Counted from the first letter of the stretch, positions 30,190-40,464 are shown. The stretch is DNA of 64,000 nt from Durusdinium trenchii (GCA_963970005.1 CAXAMN010021273.1:548795-612794), one strand, 5' to 3'. A program made the numbers and translations. The notes: generated from the letters alone by a model not told the origin.

Positions 30190-30311
30190 CTACTCCATAT
30201 GCACTAGGTTCCTGAAATCAGGGGGCTCAACACCATGTCACATGTGAACACCATGTTTGGGTCGGACACCAACGGGTTCTGGGACCGTTTCTGATCAGAA
30301 CGAGTAAACGG

Positions 30312-30716
30312 TCACTTCACCGGGCCGGATTTCAGGGCGCCGGATAGACAGAAGATCCGACCAGTGTCGACAGCTTTGGTGCGGATCGGATCCCAACGCC
30401 AGCCTGGGCGTACTAGTACTAGGTGGGTCAGTCTAACCACCTGTTTTGGGCGTCCGTCAGCCAGAGCCCAGCGGGACTGACCATCGAGTTCGAAGCGGGT
30501 GCCGAGAAGATGTCCCGACGTCCGTCGACTGGCCATGTCGGCCATGTCGACTGTGTGAGGATTGCACCAGGTCGATGACTCGGGTCGGCCCCCCCCCAAT
30601 ACGGTTGGTTTAGAATGGAACGAGGGCGGACCTCGTGTGCGCCAGGATGTGGATACCTTGGCAGAAGTGGGGCCGGACCAAGGCCAGCCATGGTTTGGGC
30701 TCTCAGAATGTCGCAA
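30312..30716 (-). CDS. Exon candidate on minus strand
   Basis: The frame is open for 134 codons. The last 75 are the most protein-like: HLLGTRFELDGQSRWALADG, then QVVRLTHLVLVRPGWRWDPI, ending SGALKSGPVK-TGA. The upstream half is lower complexity and open on the plus strand too. No family is recognised. Confidence 0.3.
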   Translation of the reverse strand: MRHSESPNHGWPWSGPTSAKVSTSWRTRGPPSFHSKPTVLGGGRPESSTWCNPHTVDMADMASRRTSGHLLGTRFELDGQSRWALADGRPKQVVRLTHLVLVRPGWRWDPIRTKAVDTGRIFCLSGALKSGPVK

Positions 30717-31321
30717 GATCGTCGACCTGCAAGACCCTGGTCATACATCAGAAAAGGAGGTCTGAAAGAACACCGCCGCAGCCGCTTTCCCAAGCATTTG
30801 CCTTTTTCACCTCCAACACTGCTCTTGGATTAAACCACCTTAACTTCCCCAGACCATTCATGTTTGTGGAAGATTTATATATGGGGATGGGTCGTTTTCA
30901 AGCGTGTTCTCCCGACCAGTGCACCATGGACAAACAACGACGACGATTCGTCCACCCGGTAGGTCGGCGGGTCGGTCTCCTTGTTTTGACCCACTGGCAC
31001 AATATGATTTGTAGACACCAACTATATGCCTCATGTCAAACAAACCAAACATCACTGACTGGTGCGGCGCGAGTCCGATTTGGCACCATTTGGGAGTCAG
31101 TCATTCCATGTCAATTCCTCTCCACTTGGTTCCCTCGAAGATCCAGCCACCTCCACACCGGTCACACCGACACCGAGTCTTCCGCCCGAGTTCACCAAGG
31201 TGTCAAGGCACCGAGGCCCTGGAGGAGCCCTTCCGACAGGAGCTTCCAGCTCCGGCGGTCCGGTCAGAAGGGAGTTCTTCCAGAGCATCGCAGCGGAAAA
31301 GAGGATAAAAGAGGAAGATAA
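30635..31321 (+). CDS. Longest open frame in the window (228 codons), function unknown
   Basis: It opens with a non-ATG codon and ends TGA inside the segment proposed as an exon in another frame (31062-31498). Parts look like protein (NHLNFPRPFMFVEDLYMGMG, then RRRFVHPVGRRVGLLVLTHW), but the 3' third is Ser/Arg/His-rich and probably out of frame. No domain is recognised. Confidence 0.2.
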   Translation: MCARMWIPWQKWGRTKASHGLGSQNVARSSTCKTLVIHQKRRSERTPPQPLSQAFAFFTSNTALGLNHLNFPRPFMFVEDLYMGMGRFQACSPDQCTMDKQRRRFVHPVGRRVGLLVLTHWHNMICRHQLYASCQTNQTSLTGAARVRFGTIWESVIPCQFLSTWFPRRSSHLHTGHTDTESSARVHQGVKAPRPWRSPSDRSFQLRRSGQKGVLPEHRSGKEDKRGR

Positions 31322-31498
31322 TATAGGTGTTTGGTGTAGATGTCTTTGACAAATAAGATGTTATTACATTTGTGTGTTTTCGGTGTTTTTTCCCTAGGCG
31401 GCTCAAGTGCTGCAAGTGCACAGCATTCGTTTGGGCCAGTAGCAACATTCCTCCCGCAAACGGCATGGAGCACCAGCCACAAGCACCATTGCCACTGA
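31062..31498 (+). CDS. Two-exon candidate with a 71-bp intron
   Basis: Exon 1 (31062-31326) reads STPVTPTPSLPPEFTKVSRH, then a Gly/Ser-rich part, then FFQSIAAEKRIKEEDNI. A donor GTGTTT follows at 31327, and TTTTTTCCCTAG|G ends at 31397. Splicing keeps the frame and gives a Ser/Ala/His-rich end to TGA at 31496. Read without splicing, a different frame of the second part is also open to 31560. The acceptor is good but the donor is weak. No family is recognised. Confidence 0.25.
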
Positions 31499-32197
31499 CC
31501 TTCGCCTCGTCTACGATGTCTACGACGCACCAAGAAGCCAGAATGCTGCTGCAACAGTGACCTGGATGTATTGTTTATTTATTGCTTTTTTAAGAGTGTC
31601 TCTTCTTCCGGAAAACACTGTTCTGTGAAGGTCCGCAGTTGAAGGTCGGCAATCGTTTGGTTTGAGATGTGTGAACTCGTTTGTTTGGTGCGGTGATGAT
31701 GGAGATTACCATCGAGTTGGCGAAGTGAAAAAGTTTGTTTCCTTTGTTTTTCGGGTCATCTCAACTAGGGTCATCGACTTGCATGTAGCTTGTGTGTGCA
31801 ACGGCAAGATGTTCACAAAAAGAGCAGAGAGCGCTGTGCGGGCATAAAGACTGGGATGTGTGAGGCTTCTCTTCTTTCACTTGTTCGCGACACTCTGAAC
31901 ACCTTCACAAAAAAAAACTCAATCGCATAATGTATACACAGTTCCGAGACCATTTTGCCAAACTTGTTCTAGAAGTCCTGACCTATAGTTGACGTTCATT
32001 GTTCTGAGTTGGTTTACCAACAGGGGGGCCTATAGCCATTACAGTGCTAGTTCAGAGCTGGTTCTTTAAAGTGTGGTAGACCCATGCAGACCCCAATGGC
32101 TTTAGACTTTGTTGGAGACAACCACAGTGGAAAAAAACGACCCAAAGCGCAGAGGTTGGAACACCTCACTTTATAAGCTTCCCCCTATGAGTTTTGT

Positions 32198-32612
32198 GGG
32201 GAGGGTGTGGACAAATATGATGGGCCTTGGCCGGGGAATGTGTTTATAAAGTGGGTTTTGTCAGTTTTTTCCTGGGAGGGTGTGGACAAATACGATGGGC
32301 CTTGGCAGGGGAAATGGTTTATAAAATGGGTTTGTCAGCTTTTTCCTGGGAGGGTGTGGACAAATACGATGGGCCTTGGAAGGGGAAATGATTTATAAAA
32401 TGGTTTGTCGGCATTTTCCTGAGAGGGTGTGGACAAATACGATGGGCCTTGGCAGGGGAATGTGTTTAAACAATTGGTTTTGTCAGCTTTTTCCNNNNNN
32501 NNNNTTTTTCCTGGGAGTGTGTGGACAAATACGATGGGCCTTGGCAGGGGAACTGGTTTATAAAATGGGTTTATCAGCTTTTTCTTGCAAGGGTGTGGAC
32601 AAATACGACGGG
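32198..32612 (+). repeat. Tandem repeat, about 76-bp unit, six units
   Basis: Units start GGGAGGGTGTGGACAAATAC, then GATGGGCCTTGGCAGGGGAA, and end TTTGTCAGCTTTTTCCT. Unit starts are near 32199, 32274, 32349, 32421, 32512 and 32590. The long frame through it (32207-32753) is repeat translation. Confidence 0.9.
32495..32504. other. Assembly gap (10 N)
   Basis: Ten unknown bases lie inside the tandem array, probably a nominal gap where repeat copies could not be resolved; the true array may be longer. Confidence 0.95.
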
Positions 32613-32812
32613 CAGGGGGAAGTTTATAAAATGAGGTGTTCCAACCTCTGCGCTTTGGGTCGTTTTTTTCCACTGTGGTTGTCTCCAACAAAGTCTAAAG
32701 CCATTGGGGTTTGCATGGGTCTACCACACTTTAAAGAACCAGCTCTGAACTAGCACTGTAATGGCTATAGGCCCCCCTGTTGGTAAACCAACTCAGAACA
32801 ATGAACGTCAAC

Positions 32813-32990
32813 CATTATCAAAAAACATGGAAGCACCTGTGCAATTTAAGACAAGTGATAGCAACCGAATGCAATCATCTCAACAAACTGGCAAGCAAAA
32901 AGTGTGAAAAAAACAATGCCAGTGGAAAACACTGCAAAAGAAAAGATGCTCATTTTTCATTGTGTTGAGTGTGATTCTTGTTCAAACACA
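32813..32990 (+). repeat. Segment repeated in inverted form at 35082-35240
   Basis: The stretch from ACCATTATCAAAAAACATGG through GCAAGCAAAAAGTGTGAAAA reappears reverse-complemented near 35100-35220. The following GATTCTTGTTC ... CTATTCCTGCA segment recurs in direct orientation near 35257-35295, so one block is flipped relative to its neighbour. Confidence 0.75.
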
Positions 32991-32999
32991 GCTAACAGA

Positions 33000-34914
33000 A
33001 ACTATTCCTGCACACTCTCCCCACAAGACCAAGTTGTTTTTATTGTTGTGTTTAAAGTGTTTGGTATCATTTGATGCTCAAGATATGCAAAGATGCTTGT
33101 TTTCACTCTAGGGCAGAAGATACCACTCTACTCTAACATGGGGCCTGGGTTTTGGTTTTCCCAATTTTTTAGGTAAATGCTTCAGTGGTAGCCCCTCTCC
33201 ATATAAACACATATACATAATCTATTCCTGCTCTCTCTCTCTCTCTCTATATGAACAAATTTATTATGTATTCCTGAATCAGGTTGATTTTATTGTTTTA
33301 GAACCAGCAAGCAGTCATTCAGATGGTTTTGAACAAAATAATTAGGAAAGAAGCAGGCCATAAAAGTGTCTCTAGATCTCTGCTTATAGTTATGTTTAGA
33401 TTTGGAAAGATGTTATATAGACGCTTTTGTGTTACAAAAGATTCTTTATAGATCTCTGCAGATAATCATTTTTAGATTTAAGCAACTATATAGAAACCTT
33501 GTATTTTGAAAGCTTTGTTCTAGATTTCTGCGGGTAAGAGCTTGTATTTTCAAAGTTTTCCTCTGCCCTCTGGATCTCTGGGAAAGTAGATATCCCATAT
33601 ATATATATATGTGTGTTTTCATGAAATGAAAGCTCTTGAAAGAAAACCATATTTATTGATATATAGCATGTTTAAATTGACATGACCATTTCCAGAGATC
33701 CAGAGGAAAGCTTTTGAAATGAACGCTTTTGTATATTATTGTAGAAATGGTCATCCCCAGAGATCTAGAGGGAAGCTCTTGAATTAGAAGCTTGTACATA
33801 AAACATGTTTAATATGTTTATTATACTAATGTTTAATATTGGAAATAATTTCCAGTGATTACTGTAAATAAACAAAATCTATATAACTATTTACTGCAAA
33901 AAGGAGTTTTAGTCTTGTTCCCAGCGCTCCCAGGGCAAAAAAATACTGTAAAACACGGGGTTTTGTAGCATGTGCTTTCTTAAACTAAATAGACTAGAGC
34001 TAGAATAGACCTAGGTAGAATTAAATTGGATTTGAGTTAAAACCGAATTTCAACTAAACTTGTATTGAACTAAAACTATAACCTATTTAAAAATAGATGA
34101 GAGTTGAATTAGAAAGGAATTGGAATTACAATTAGAAGTTCGCCAGAATAAGATGTAAAACACTTGAGCTACAAGATGCACAAGTCGAGGAGGCTTCGAA
34201 ATTACAAAGCCGAAGCAAAAGCAACAAGCATGAAATTAGAACTACAGCTTACACAGATTCATAACAGTTTCATGTAAATTGGAAGGTATCATTACAGTTT
34301 CATGTCAAGCTGATTGTACATGCAATTGGCAGCCACATTGATACCAATCAGAAGTTAATGCACAGACTTGTACATGGAGATTTCGACAAGGACAAAGGGA
34401 GTGGTGGGCTCAGACGCTTTCATTGTAAGAGCAAAGAACATATGCCTTTAGGTGAGACTTAGGCTCACATACTTGAAGGTTAAACGAAATAGCAAGAACA
34501 CAGAATGATCTATATTAATAGGAAAACCAAAACAAAAAACCTTAAGAAAACCAATAACAACCTAGGAAAAGCAAAAAAAAACACATGGGAAAACCAAAAA
34601 ACAAAAGAAAAACAATTCTGGGGAAGTCTTGAGGAAAGGGGGGGTCCAGCCAAGAGTCTTTGAGAATTGTTTTGTTTTTGTTGTTTTTGGTTTTGTTTCC
34701 CAAGGTTGTTTTGTGTGTGTTTTTTATGTTTTTTGGGTGTGTGTTTTTTGTTTTATTTGCTTGTTTTCTATATTTTCTCGAGACTGTTTGTGTTTGTTTT
34801 CCAGTGTAAGGGACATTGAGGCAGCTTTCACCGACACATAGCATGAATGCAGGCCACAGTGGGAAGTTTATAGCACATAGATGGAAGTAGGCAGCAAAAA
34901 AACCTTTCTCTGCC
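33000..34914. other. AT-rich non-coding island
   Basis: This is clearly more AT-rich than the rest of the window. It includes a CT run (about 33232-33250), loose repeats of GATCTCTGCAGATAATC type (33375-33545), an inverted pair CCTCTGGATCTCTGGGAAA / TTTCCAGAGATCCAGAGG (33570-33588, 33688-33705), and degenerate TAGAATTAAATT-like repeats (34000-34130). Frames at 34542-34916 are poly-Lys/Phe artefacts. Confidence 0.6.
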
Positions 34915-35522
34915 AAGGCCCATCGTATTGGACCACACCTTCTCAGTAAAAAGCTGACAAAGTCATTTTATAAACCATTTCCCCTGCCAAAGACAAAGCA
35001 CAACTTGTGAAAATGTGGCACATGGTGATTGTTCAGGTTTTGATCAGCGCACAAAATCAAGTCAAAATGTTCAATGAACATTTTTTTGGCAGTTATTTTT
35101 CCCACTGGCATGGTTGTTTTTCTCACACGTTTTTGCTTGCAAGTTTGTTGAAATGATTGCATTCTGTTGCTATCACTTATCTTAAATTGCACAGGTGCTC
35201 CCATGTTTTTGATAATAACGTTGACCTTCATTCTTTTGAGATGCTTTGAGTCTGATTCTTCTTCAGACAGAGTTAAAAGAAACTAGTCCTGCATAGGGTT
35301 TACCTACAGGGAGCCTGAAGCCACTATATTGCTATATCAGAGCTGGTTCCTTGAAGTGTAGTAGACCCATGCAGACCCTAATGATGTCATGTAACGGAAA
35401 CATGGTTGTAGACCCAGCATTGTCATGGAACCACCCCCAGTGGAAAAAATGCACCAAACCCTGGAGGTTGGAACACATCATTTTATAAACCTCACCCTGC
35501 CCATCGTATTTGTCCACACCCT
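34915..35522. repeat. Second, diverged copy of the foldback element parts
   Basis: In order it contains one array unit reversed (34915-34988), the reversed flank block (about 35082-35240), the direct tail (35257-35295), the arm sequence forward (AGAGCTGGTTCCTTGAAGTG, 35339 on), and a last reversed array unit ending TTGTCCACACC at 35522. Divergence from the near copy is much greater than between the two arms at 32 kb. Confidence 0.75.
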
Positions 35523-35766
35523 CTCGGATCTTCAGGGTCACCGCTACATGGAAAGCCATTTAAAGGTAAAACTGTGTTTGCGGATTTTCTGGTGATGTTC
35601 TCTTGGCTGTCTCGACATGATATTCGAAGGTCGGCTTCATATAAATCACCAGCCTGAGGGTTTCCACTTTATAAATGATTTTTCTTTATGAAATCAAATC
35701 CCTCACGGCAGTACCCTCCACAAGGGAGATCTTGGGTTGTTTCTTTTTGGGCAGTTTAGGCATCAG

Positions 35767-36339
35767 ATGAATGTGCTTCAGCAGCGCATCGATTTTTGCC
35801 ACGCGGCTCTTGACTATCTCCTCAAAACATTCCCAGCAGCGATAGTTTTGGCGCCCACAGGGCCGACTTCGGCGAATCATCTTCCAAATGTGACCGGTCA
35901 TGCAACAGACATCAATTCGGAGCCCCCAGGGCTGTGTTTAGCTGAAGACCAGTGGATGAAGGAGGGTGTGACAACCGTGATGATCCAAAACCTTCCTCCC
36001 AATATGACCCCAAAGGGGTTGTTCCAAGAGATATTGGCGCGTGGTTTCCACGCGCAAATTGACTTCGTGCATGTGCCCTTCCACGACAGTGCCAATGGCT
36101 TTGGTTTTGTGAACTTCACTCGACCAGATCAGGCAGTGAAATTTCGAAACCTTTTCGATGGGCAGCAACTAGTTCACCTAGATGAGTGTACAGGCAAAGT
36201 GTTTAAACGTATGAAAGTTCGTGTCCGTCGAGCTGCTCTACAAGGCTATGATGCGAATGTGGCCCGCATCCAAAAGACAAAAACAGGGTTCGACCCAACA
36301 CATAGCCCTTTGATTTTTCTGCATTTGAGCCAGAAGTGA
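35767..36339 (+). CDS. Mei2-like RNA-recognition-motif protein
   Basis: This RRM protein should bind single-stranded RNA. In the open frame, RNP2 is VMIQNL and RNP1 is NGFGFVNF, about 38 residues apart, as in the C-terminal RRM of Mei2-like proteins; LPPNMTPKGLFQEILARGF between them fits that family. After the domain comes VRVRRAALQGYDANVARIQK, resembling the conserved tail after Mei2 RRM3. I start at ATG 35767, which follows CATCAG (possible acceptor); the frame is open to 35737. It ends TGA at 36337, about 25 residues after the tail. It shows no intron across the domain, which suits a retroposed copy. Confidence 0.7.
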   Translation: MNVLQQRIDFCHAALDYLLKTFPAAIVLAPTGPTSANHLPNVTGHATDINSEPPGLCLAEDQWMKEGVTTVMIQNLPPNMTPKGLFQEILARGFHAQIDFVHVPFHDSANGFGFVNFTRPDQAVKFRNLFDGQQLVHLDECTGKVFKRMKVRVRRAALQGYDANVARIQKTKTGFDPTHSPLIFLHLSQK

Positions 36340-36683
36340 ATGAAGGATTTGTACAGAAAGTGGCCAACATATTTTTTAGAAACTCGTCGAGAAGACTCAA
36401 TCGTTGGTCCGCCATTTGCATGCGTTTTGCCGCTCGGATCACTCAGTGGCCAACTTTCACCATGTACGCTCTTGCGCATGGCACCCAATCTAATCGAAAC
36501 ACGCAGGATGGTTTGGTGAGGTTTTCTGGGCCAGAGGTTTTTAATTTTGAGAACAAGAGCAAACTAATGACAAGCAGAACTCAGAAAAATATGCGATTAT
36601 TTTGGGTAACCTTCACACCGAAGGTTGCGCTACTGATCAAAGTTCCGGTGGGCCGGTGCATGATGTGCACGTCAGAAACCTGA
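36306..36683 (+). CDS. Possible C-terminal continuation of the RRM gene in another frame
   Basis: The frame opens just before the RRM stop and is offset by one base. It begins PFDFSAFEPEVNEGFVQKVA, continues basic and aromatic (RRLNRWSAICMRFAARITQW) and stays open 125 codons to TGA at 36681. Its start fits naturally after the RRM frame near 36305. The pair may be one gene with a frameshift, a small intron I could not place, or a decaying copy. No domain is recognised. Confidence 0.3.
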   Translation, partial: PFDFSAFEPEVNEGFVQKVANIFFRNSSRRLNRWSAICMRFAARITQWPTFTMYALAHGTQSNRNTQDGLVRFSGPEVFNFENKSKLMTSRTQKNMRLFWVTFTPKVALLIKVPVGRCMMCTSET

Positions 36684-37092
36684 CGGGAATTCGGTTGGGT
36701 GAGTGGCCGCGGGGTTCAATGTACCCCTGGACCTGGAGCAAGAGCATTCCCGGGTTTCGCGAGCACTCATTTTGGCATGATTCCATCTTCCAGAAGGCGC
36801 AAAATTGTCTTCGATGGTCGATCCGTCCGATCCTGACGGTTGGTTTCGGTGCATGGCATGGCGGTGATGTCGGTGGAAGATGAGACGCGCAGAGACGCGC
36901 AATTGAAAAGTATTTTCATCCAAAGCTTCCAGGACCACGCCGATTCGATCACGAACTCCCGTTTCAGGACTGTATCCCACGTGCCAATTTTGACACCTTC
37001 TTGTGGGCATTGGTGCGTCGCCCCAGCGGGGAATGTCCGCGCATCTTCGCGGAACGCCGCGTCTTCGGCAAAAAGGGCTTGGGGATATTTTG
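36684..37092. other. Open in several frames, unassigned
   Basis: Plus frames (36602-36883, 36840-37109) and a minus frame (36672-37097, 141 codons) are all open here and all read plausibly, so no direction can be chosen. Confidence 0.35.
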
Positions 37093-37210
37093 GGCATCTA
37101 GGAGCATGAAGCTACTAGAGGCTCCTGGCATCGCTACTGGAGCAAGAAGCTACCAGGGGCTCCTGGCCGTACTACTATAGGTGCAGCAAGGACGCTACTA
37201 GTAGCTTCTC
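37093..37210. repeat. Family G repeat, copy 2
   Basis: Repeated GCTACTAG / CTAGTAGC words with GGCTCCTGGCATCGCTACT and GCAAGGACGCTACTAGTAGC. It is the reverse complement of 49337-49433 with scattered changes. Confidence 0.7.
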
Positions 37211-37660
37211 CGCGGGATCCAAGAGGGTCTGGGTCTCCAATTGAACCACCCTACACCCCTGGGACGGGCCAACGGACGGATGGCCCTGGCAGGGCCTTGG
37301 GGCACGGTGCGTTGCCGCAGGTGTCCATCTTCCAGATCATGACCGGCCCGGGCGCTCACCAAATGCTTTGGCACTCGCATTCTGCGCGCATGTGGCAGGG
37401 CGGGCACGCCGTGGGTTGAGAAACCTCACGTCCAGATACTTCGAGGGGTTTCAAAGGGAAGTCGATGGGGTAAGGGTGCATAGGATTCATAGGATCCCAA
37501 AACCAGCGGCTTGGAAATACTGGTCAAGTGGTGAAGAAAGAGTCTTGGCCACCTGGTCAGGCAGCTGACAAGCAGAATGTGCTAAAAACTGGCTTGTTTA
37601 CTTTGTGATTTGTTAACCATTTGTGATGGTCACAACTTATAAAACATGTGCATCCAACCA
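37211..37660. other. No clear gene
   Basis: A GC-rich part (37250-37420) is open on both strands without recognisable features. Confidence 0.4.
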
Positions 37661-37722
37661 GCAGCACCCAGTTTGGATGATTTTGGGGGTGGTCAAAAAA
37701 CACCACCCAAACTGGGTGCTGC
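37661..37722. repeat. Perfect 16-bp inverted repeat
   Basis: GCAGCACCCAGTTTGG at 37661-37676 and CCAAACTGGGTGCTGC at 37707-37722 are exact reverse complements around a 30-base loop. It could be a hairpin RNA, a terminator-like fold or a tiny foldback element. Confidence 0.8.
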
Positions 37723-37983
37723 CTGTGAGGTTCCTTTGAGTTTCACGTTTCACATGTCTATTTTGTTCAATCAGCAAATGGCACCACCAACTTCCATGTT
37801 GCACAAGTGCAGAAGTCTTGGAGGATACGATGTTTCTTTTTTTTAAGATGATGTTTATGTTTTTTCCATCACGCTGATGCTGATAATGTATCTTGCAGAC
37901 TTATTATCGAAGTAGGCACCCGCATCTCCTGCGCAACCTGCCCTAATAACACTTTCCCTTCCAACGGTCATAAAGCTTCATCA

Positions 37984-38229
37984 TTGAGTACTACACTGCC
38001 ACGATCCATGACCCCTGCTTCCTCTTTTCGGCACGGTCGGTACACTGAGGTGAGAATTGGAATACGATCATGTATGCAGGGAGCTCAAGTTCAGTTCTTC
38101 AGGTTTTCTTTGGAGGTCGCTCCTGTCCCATCCGGTGAGTGGATGGGTCTCACCCAGTTGGGCACCTCCAGGCAGTGTCTACTCCGGACTGCTAGTTCAA
38201 TGGCCTTAAAGGGTGTTTTTTGGAGCTAA
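37984..38229 (+). CDS. Weak exon candidate
   Basis: This 81-codon frame without ATG contains YTEVRIGIRSCMQGAQVQFF then RFSLEVAPVPSGEWMGLTQL. No family is recognised. The sequence downstream (38230-38570) has open frames on both strands. Confidence 0.25.
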   Translation: MSTTLPRSMTPASSFRHGRYTEVRIGIRSCMQGAQVQFFRFSLEVAPVPSGEWMGLTQLGTSRQCLLRTASSMALKGVFWS

Positions 38230-38574
38230 GTCTGTAAATCGTTGGTGTCTTGGCCGGAAAACAACACGAACCTGGAGCCCGGCGAGCCGGGCGTCGGTTT
38301 AAACACGAACGCTGGGTCCCTTTGGTTGATTGATTCTTGCGGTCAAACCCATGGGTTGATTCGAGATTCGACCTGGAGCCAACCTGGATGGGTCGTGACC
38401 CACCGTACTTGGAGCCCAATCAGTCCACCATTTGGTACGCCAAAAGGTCGTGCTCGGTCGGGGTCGACCTCGCGTGTGCCATGACGAAGAGCCATGACCC
38501 AGAGTCAGAGCCAGTTTCGGGAGGTCAATGTGATGCAAATCAAAGGCGCGTGTGAATCATCGTCTCCCTGAAAC

Positions 38575-38640
38575 TCACATGGAAGTGGAAAACCCTGCTT
38601 AGACCTAGAGGAACATGCTCTTCCAAGGAACCATTTGTTC
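38575..38640. mobile_element. Family C element, degenerate
   Basis: The left end CTCACATGGAAGTGGAAAAC and the interior CTTAGACCTAGAGGAACATG match the family. The right arm is not clear. Confidence 0.5.
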
Positions 38641-38982
38641 GTTCCAGGGAGTGTGTTCTTTTCCGGGGAGTGGACTAGTCCACACACCAAAACGAGATGT
38701 CAGCCCCCGATGAGTCAGATGATTGTTTTGTTTCACCCATGTTCACTGGACCCCGCCTGGTTTTGCCATTCGTGGCACCGGTTTCACAACATTGTGATGA
38801 TCATGGGTATCCCTGGTTTATCCCGGTTTGCGGGTTAATGATCGGTTAATGTGTATTTTGCTTGTGGGTGAATCCCCTTCTGCCATAAGAATCCTTGGAC
38901 CCTCCGTAGCGGTCGGACATGGCCGGACCCGACCGAAACGCCGGGGGGAAAACGGACCCGAACCAAAGAGTTTGCATATTCT

Positions 38983-39105
38983 TACTTCCCAGACGCTCCA
39001 AACAGCTCTTGGTACCTCAAAACCCTAGGGATTCGAGACCCCAGACCCCTCCATAGGATTCGGGTCCGACCCTTCCATATGAGGGCCCAGGGTCGCGTCT
39101 GGGTT
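38983..39105 (+). mobile_element. Family D element, copy 3
   Basis: It opens TACTTCCCAGACGCTCCAAA and closes AGGGTCGCGTCTGGGTT. The interior GGTACCTCAAAACCCTAGGG is the family core. It is the longest copy (123 bp) and carries a GGGTCCGACCC palindrome. Confidence 0.85.
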
Positions 39106-39274
39106 GAAAAAGCGTTGCTTTCGATCAACTTCGTTGGGTCTTCCCCATCAGTCCACGGAATATGTTCCTGGCGGTGCATCTTTTCTGCGAACCGGTCGCC
39201 TCAGGCGGCCTGTAGGTTCGGTCACTTGCTGACAAAAAGGTTCGGTCACTGGGAGGGTTCCTGGTATATACTGG

Positions 39275-39369
39275 ACCAGGGGTCACAAGAAGGGGTGGTG
39301 TTTAGCCCCTAAGTGAGTGGATAATGGGCACCCCTATCCTCCGATAGGCACCCCTTTGTGACTCCTGGT
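39275..39369. mobile_element. Family A-related element (GTCACAA type), copy 1
   Basis: ACCAGGGGTCACAAGAAGGG at the left faces CACCCCTTTGTGACTCCTGG at the right. The interior AGTGAGTGGATAATGGGCAC is shared, reversed, with 59154-59250. Confidence 0.8.
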
Positions 39370-39482
39370 AGATGGCCTTTCTTAACTATGTGTGGGTTGA
39401 TGGACACAGGGACAACAAATATATATATATATATATAATGGATGTATATGGATGTTTTTTCCCCCAACGTGTTTCTCCAAAA

Positions 39483-39555
39483 AACTCCATGTATGGAGCA
39501 TGATGGAATAGTTACCTACATTGACACCTTAAACCACCCCGATCTATGCTTTGGT
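39483..39555. mobile_element. Family E element, partial copy
   Basis: AACTCCATGTATGGAGCATG and GTTACCTACATTGACACC match 59485-59533, followed by AACCACCCCGATCTATGCTT. Confidence 0.6.
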
Positions 39556-39943
39556 GGAAGCTTGCTCAACAGATGGGCAGATCACGTCTATTTTTGGCAA
39601 AGGTCGGTGAGTCAAGGGATATGTGTGGCATTGTGGCTGGAATTCAAGCTGTAGGCAAAATTCCATACCGGGATTGTTATAGGGCATAGAAGGTTCCTTT
39701 TGCCTTGTCTGTTTAGATGTTGGGTCGGTTTTTGCGGATCATGGGTTCCAGCTTAGCTAGCACATGCTTAGCACGACTAGATCGGATGGTTCTGACAAGC
39801 AAAACTTGATACTTAAGCTCCCTGACTTCCACGTACTGGGCAGGATTGGTGACAGCGCAATCTCTGGTAACGCTGGCCGCCGTTTCGACCGTATCCGCCC
39901 CTAAGAGAGTGGATCAAAGTACGTGATCCATGTCATGCCCAGT

Positions 39944-39977
39944 AGGACCCAGGTCCAAACCTGGTTGACCTTACCTC
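39944..39977 (-). repeat. Repeat carrying a GTAAGG donor, copy 2
   Basis: On the minus strand this reads GAGGTAAGGTCAACCAGGTT then TGGACCTGGGTCC, nearly identical to 19889-19921. Both copies place a consensus 5' splice site at the same point. Confidence 0.65.
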
Positions 39978-40464
39978 CTGAAGCATCGGTTTGTTATGAC
40001 CAACTCCAGTATTTCATGCGGTCTCTGAATTGTTAGAGGTGATCTTGTGTGATTCCCAGCTGTCAGAGGGTGGGGATCACCGGTTCCGGGGCTTTTTTTC
40101 TTCCTCGCGGATCGCTGGTGGCCCGAGGCTGGCATGAGGGCTCAAGGTTGGATCTTTGGTGCTTTCTTCGTGACCCTTGGCACGCTTCAACAGAGAGTTT
40201 GAAGAGGAACCGTTCTTTCAGGTTTTTGGCAGGTTCTTTTTTTTTCGTCCCCTAAAGGTCCAAAGACCTCCAAAGACCCTGTAAAGCCTGGTCATTTATT
40301 ATATACCTCATTGAGTATTTGTTTAATGATCAACTCCGATAAAATGAGGTCTTTGACCTGTAGGGATCTGTAGGTTTGACATGCCTGGAGCAAATCCGCA
40401 TGAGTCTTTCGGCCAACAATCTGTTTCGTTGGCACTGCTCGATAAGGATCTCAACAGTTGAGTT

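Larger units (their letters stand above)
31988..32812. mobile_element. Foldback-type element: 199-bp arms around a tandem array
   Basis: The arms 31988-32186 and 32614-32812 are reverse complements with very few differences (one is G/A in CATGCAGACCCCAATGGC). The outer ends read GACGTTCATTGTTCTGAG and its complement. Between them are about six units of a 76-bp repeat and a 10-N gap. There is no transposase frame. A rearranged, more divergent relative lies at 34915-35522. Confidence 0.9.
39106..40464. other. Element-rich, no supported gene
   Basis: It holds the elements at 39275-39369 and 39483-39555, an AT run at 39418-39437, and the reversed intron-start repeat at 39944-39977. A 68-codon frame at 40049-40255 is weak. 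Confidence 0.45.

Noticed and set aside
32207..32753. ORFs on both strands over the 76-bp array
   Set aside because: Periodic products that follow the tandem unit; one spans the N gap.
34542..34916. Lys/Asn-rich and Phe/Val-rich ORFs
   Set aside because: Low-complexity A/T runs give open frames on both strands with no domain.
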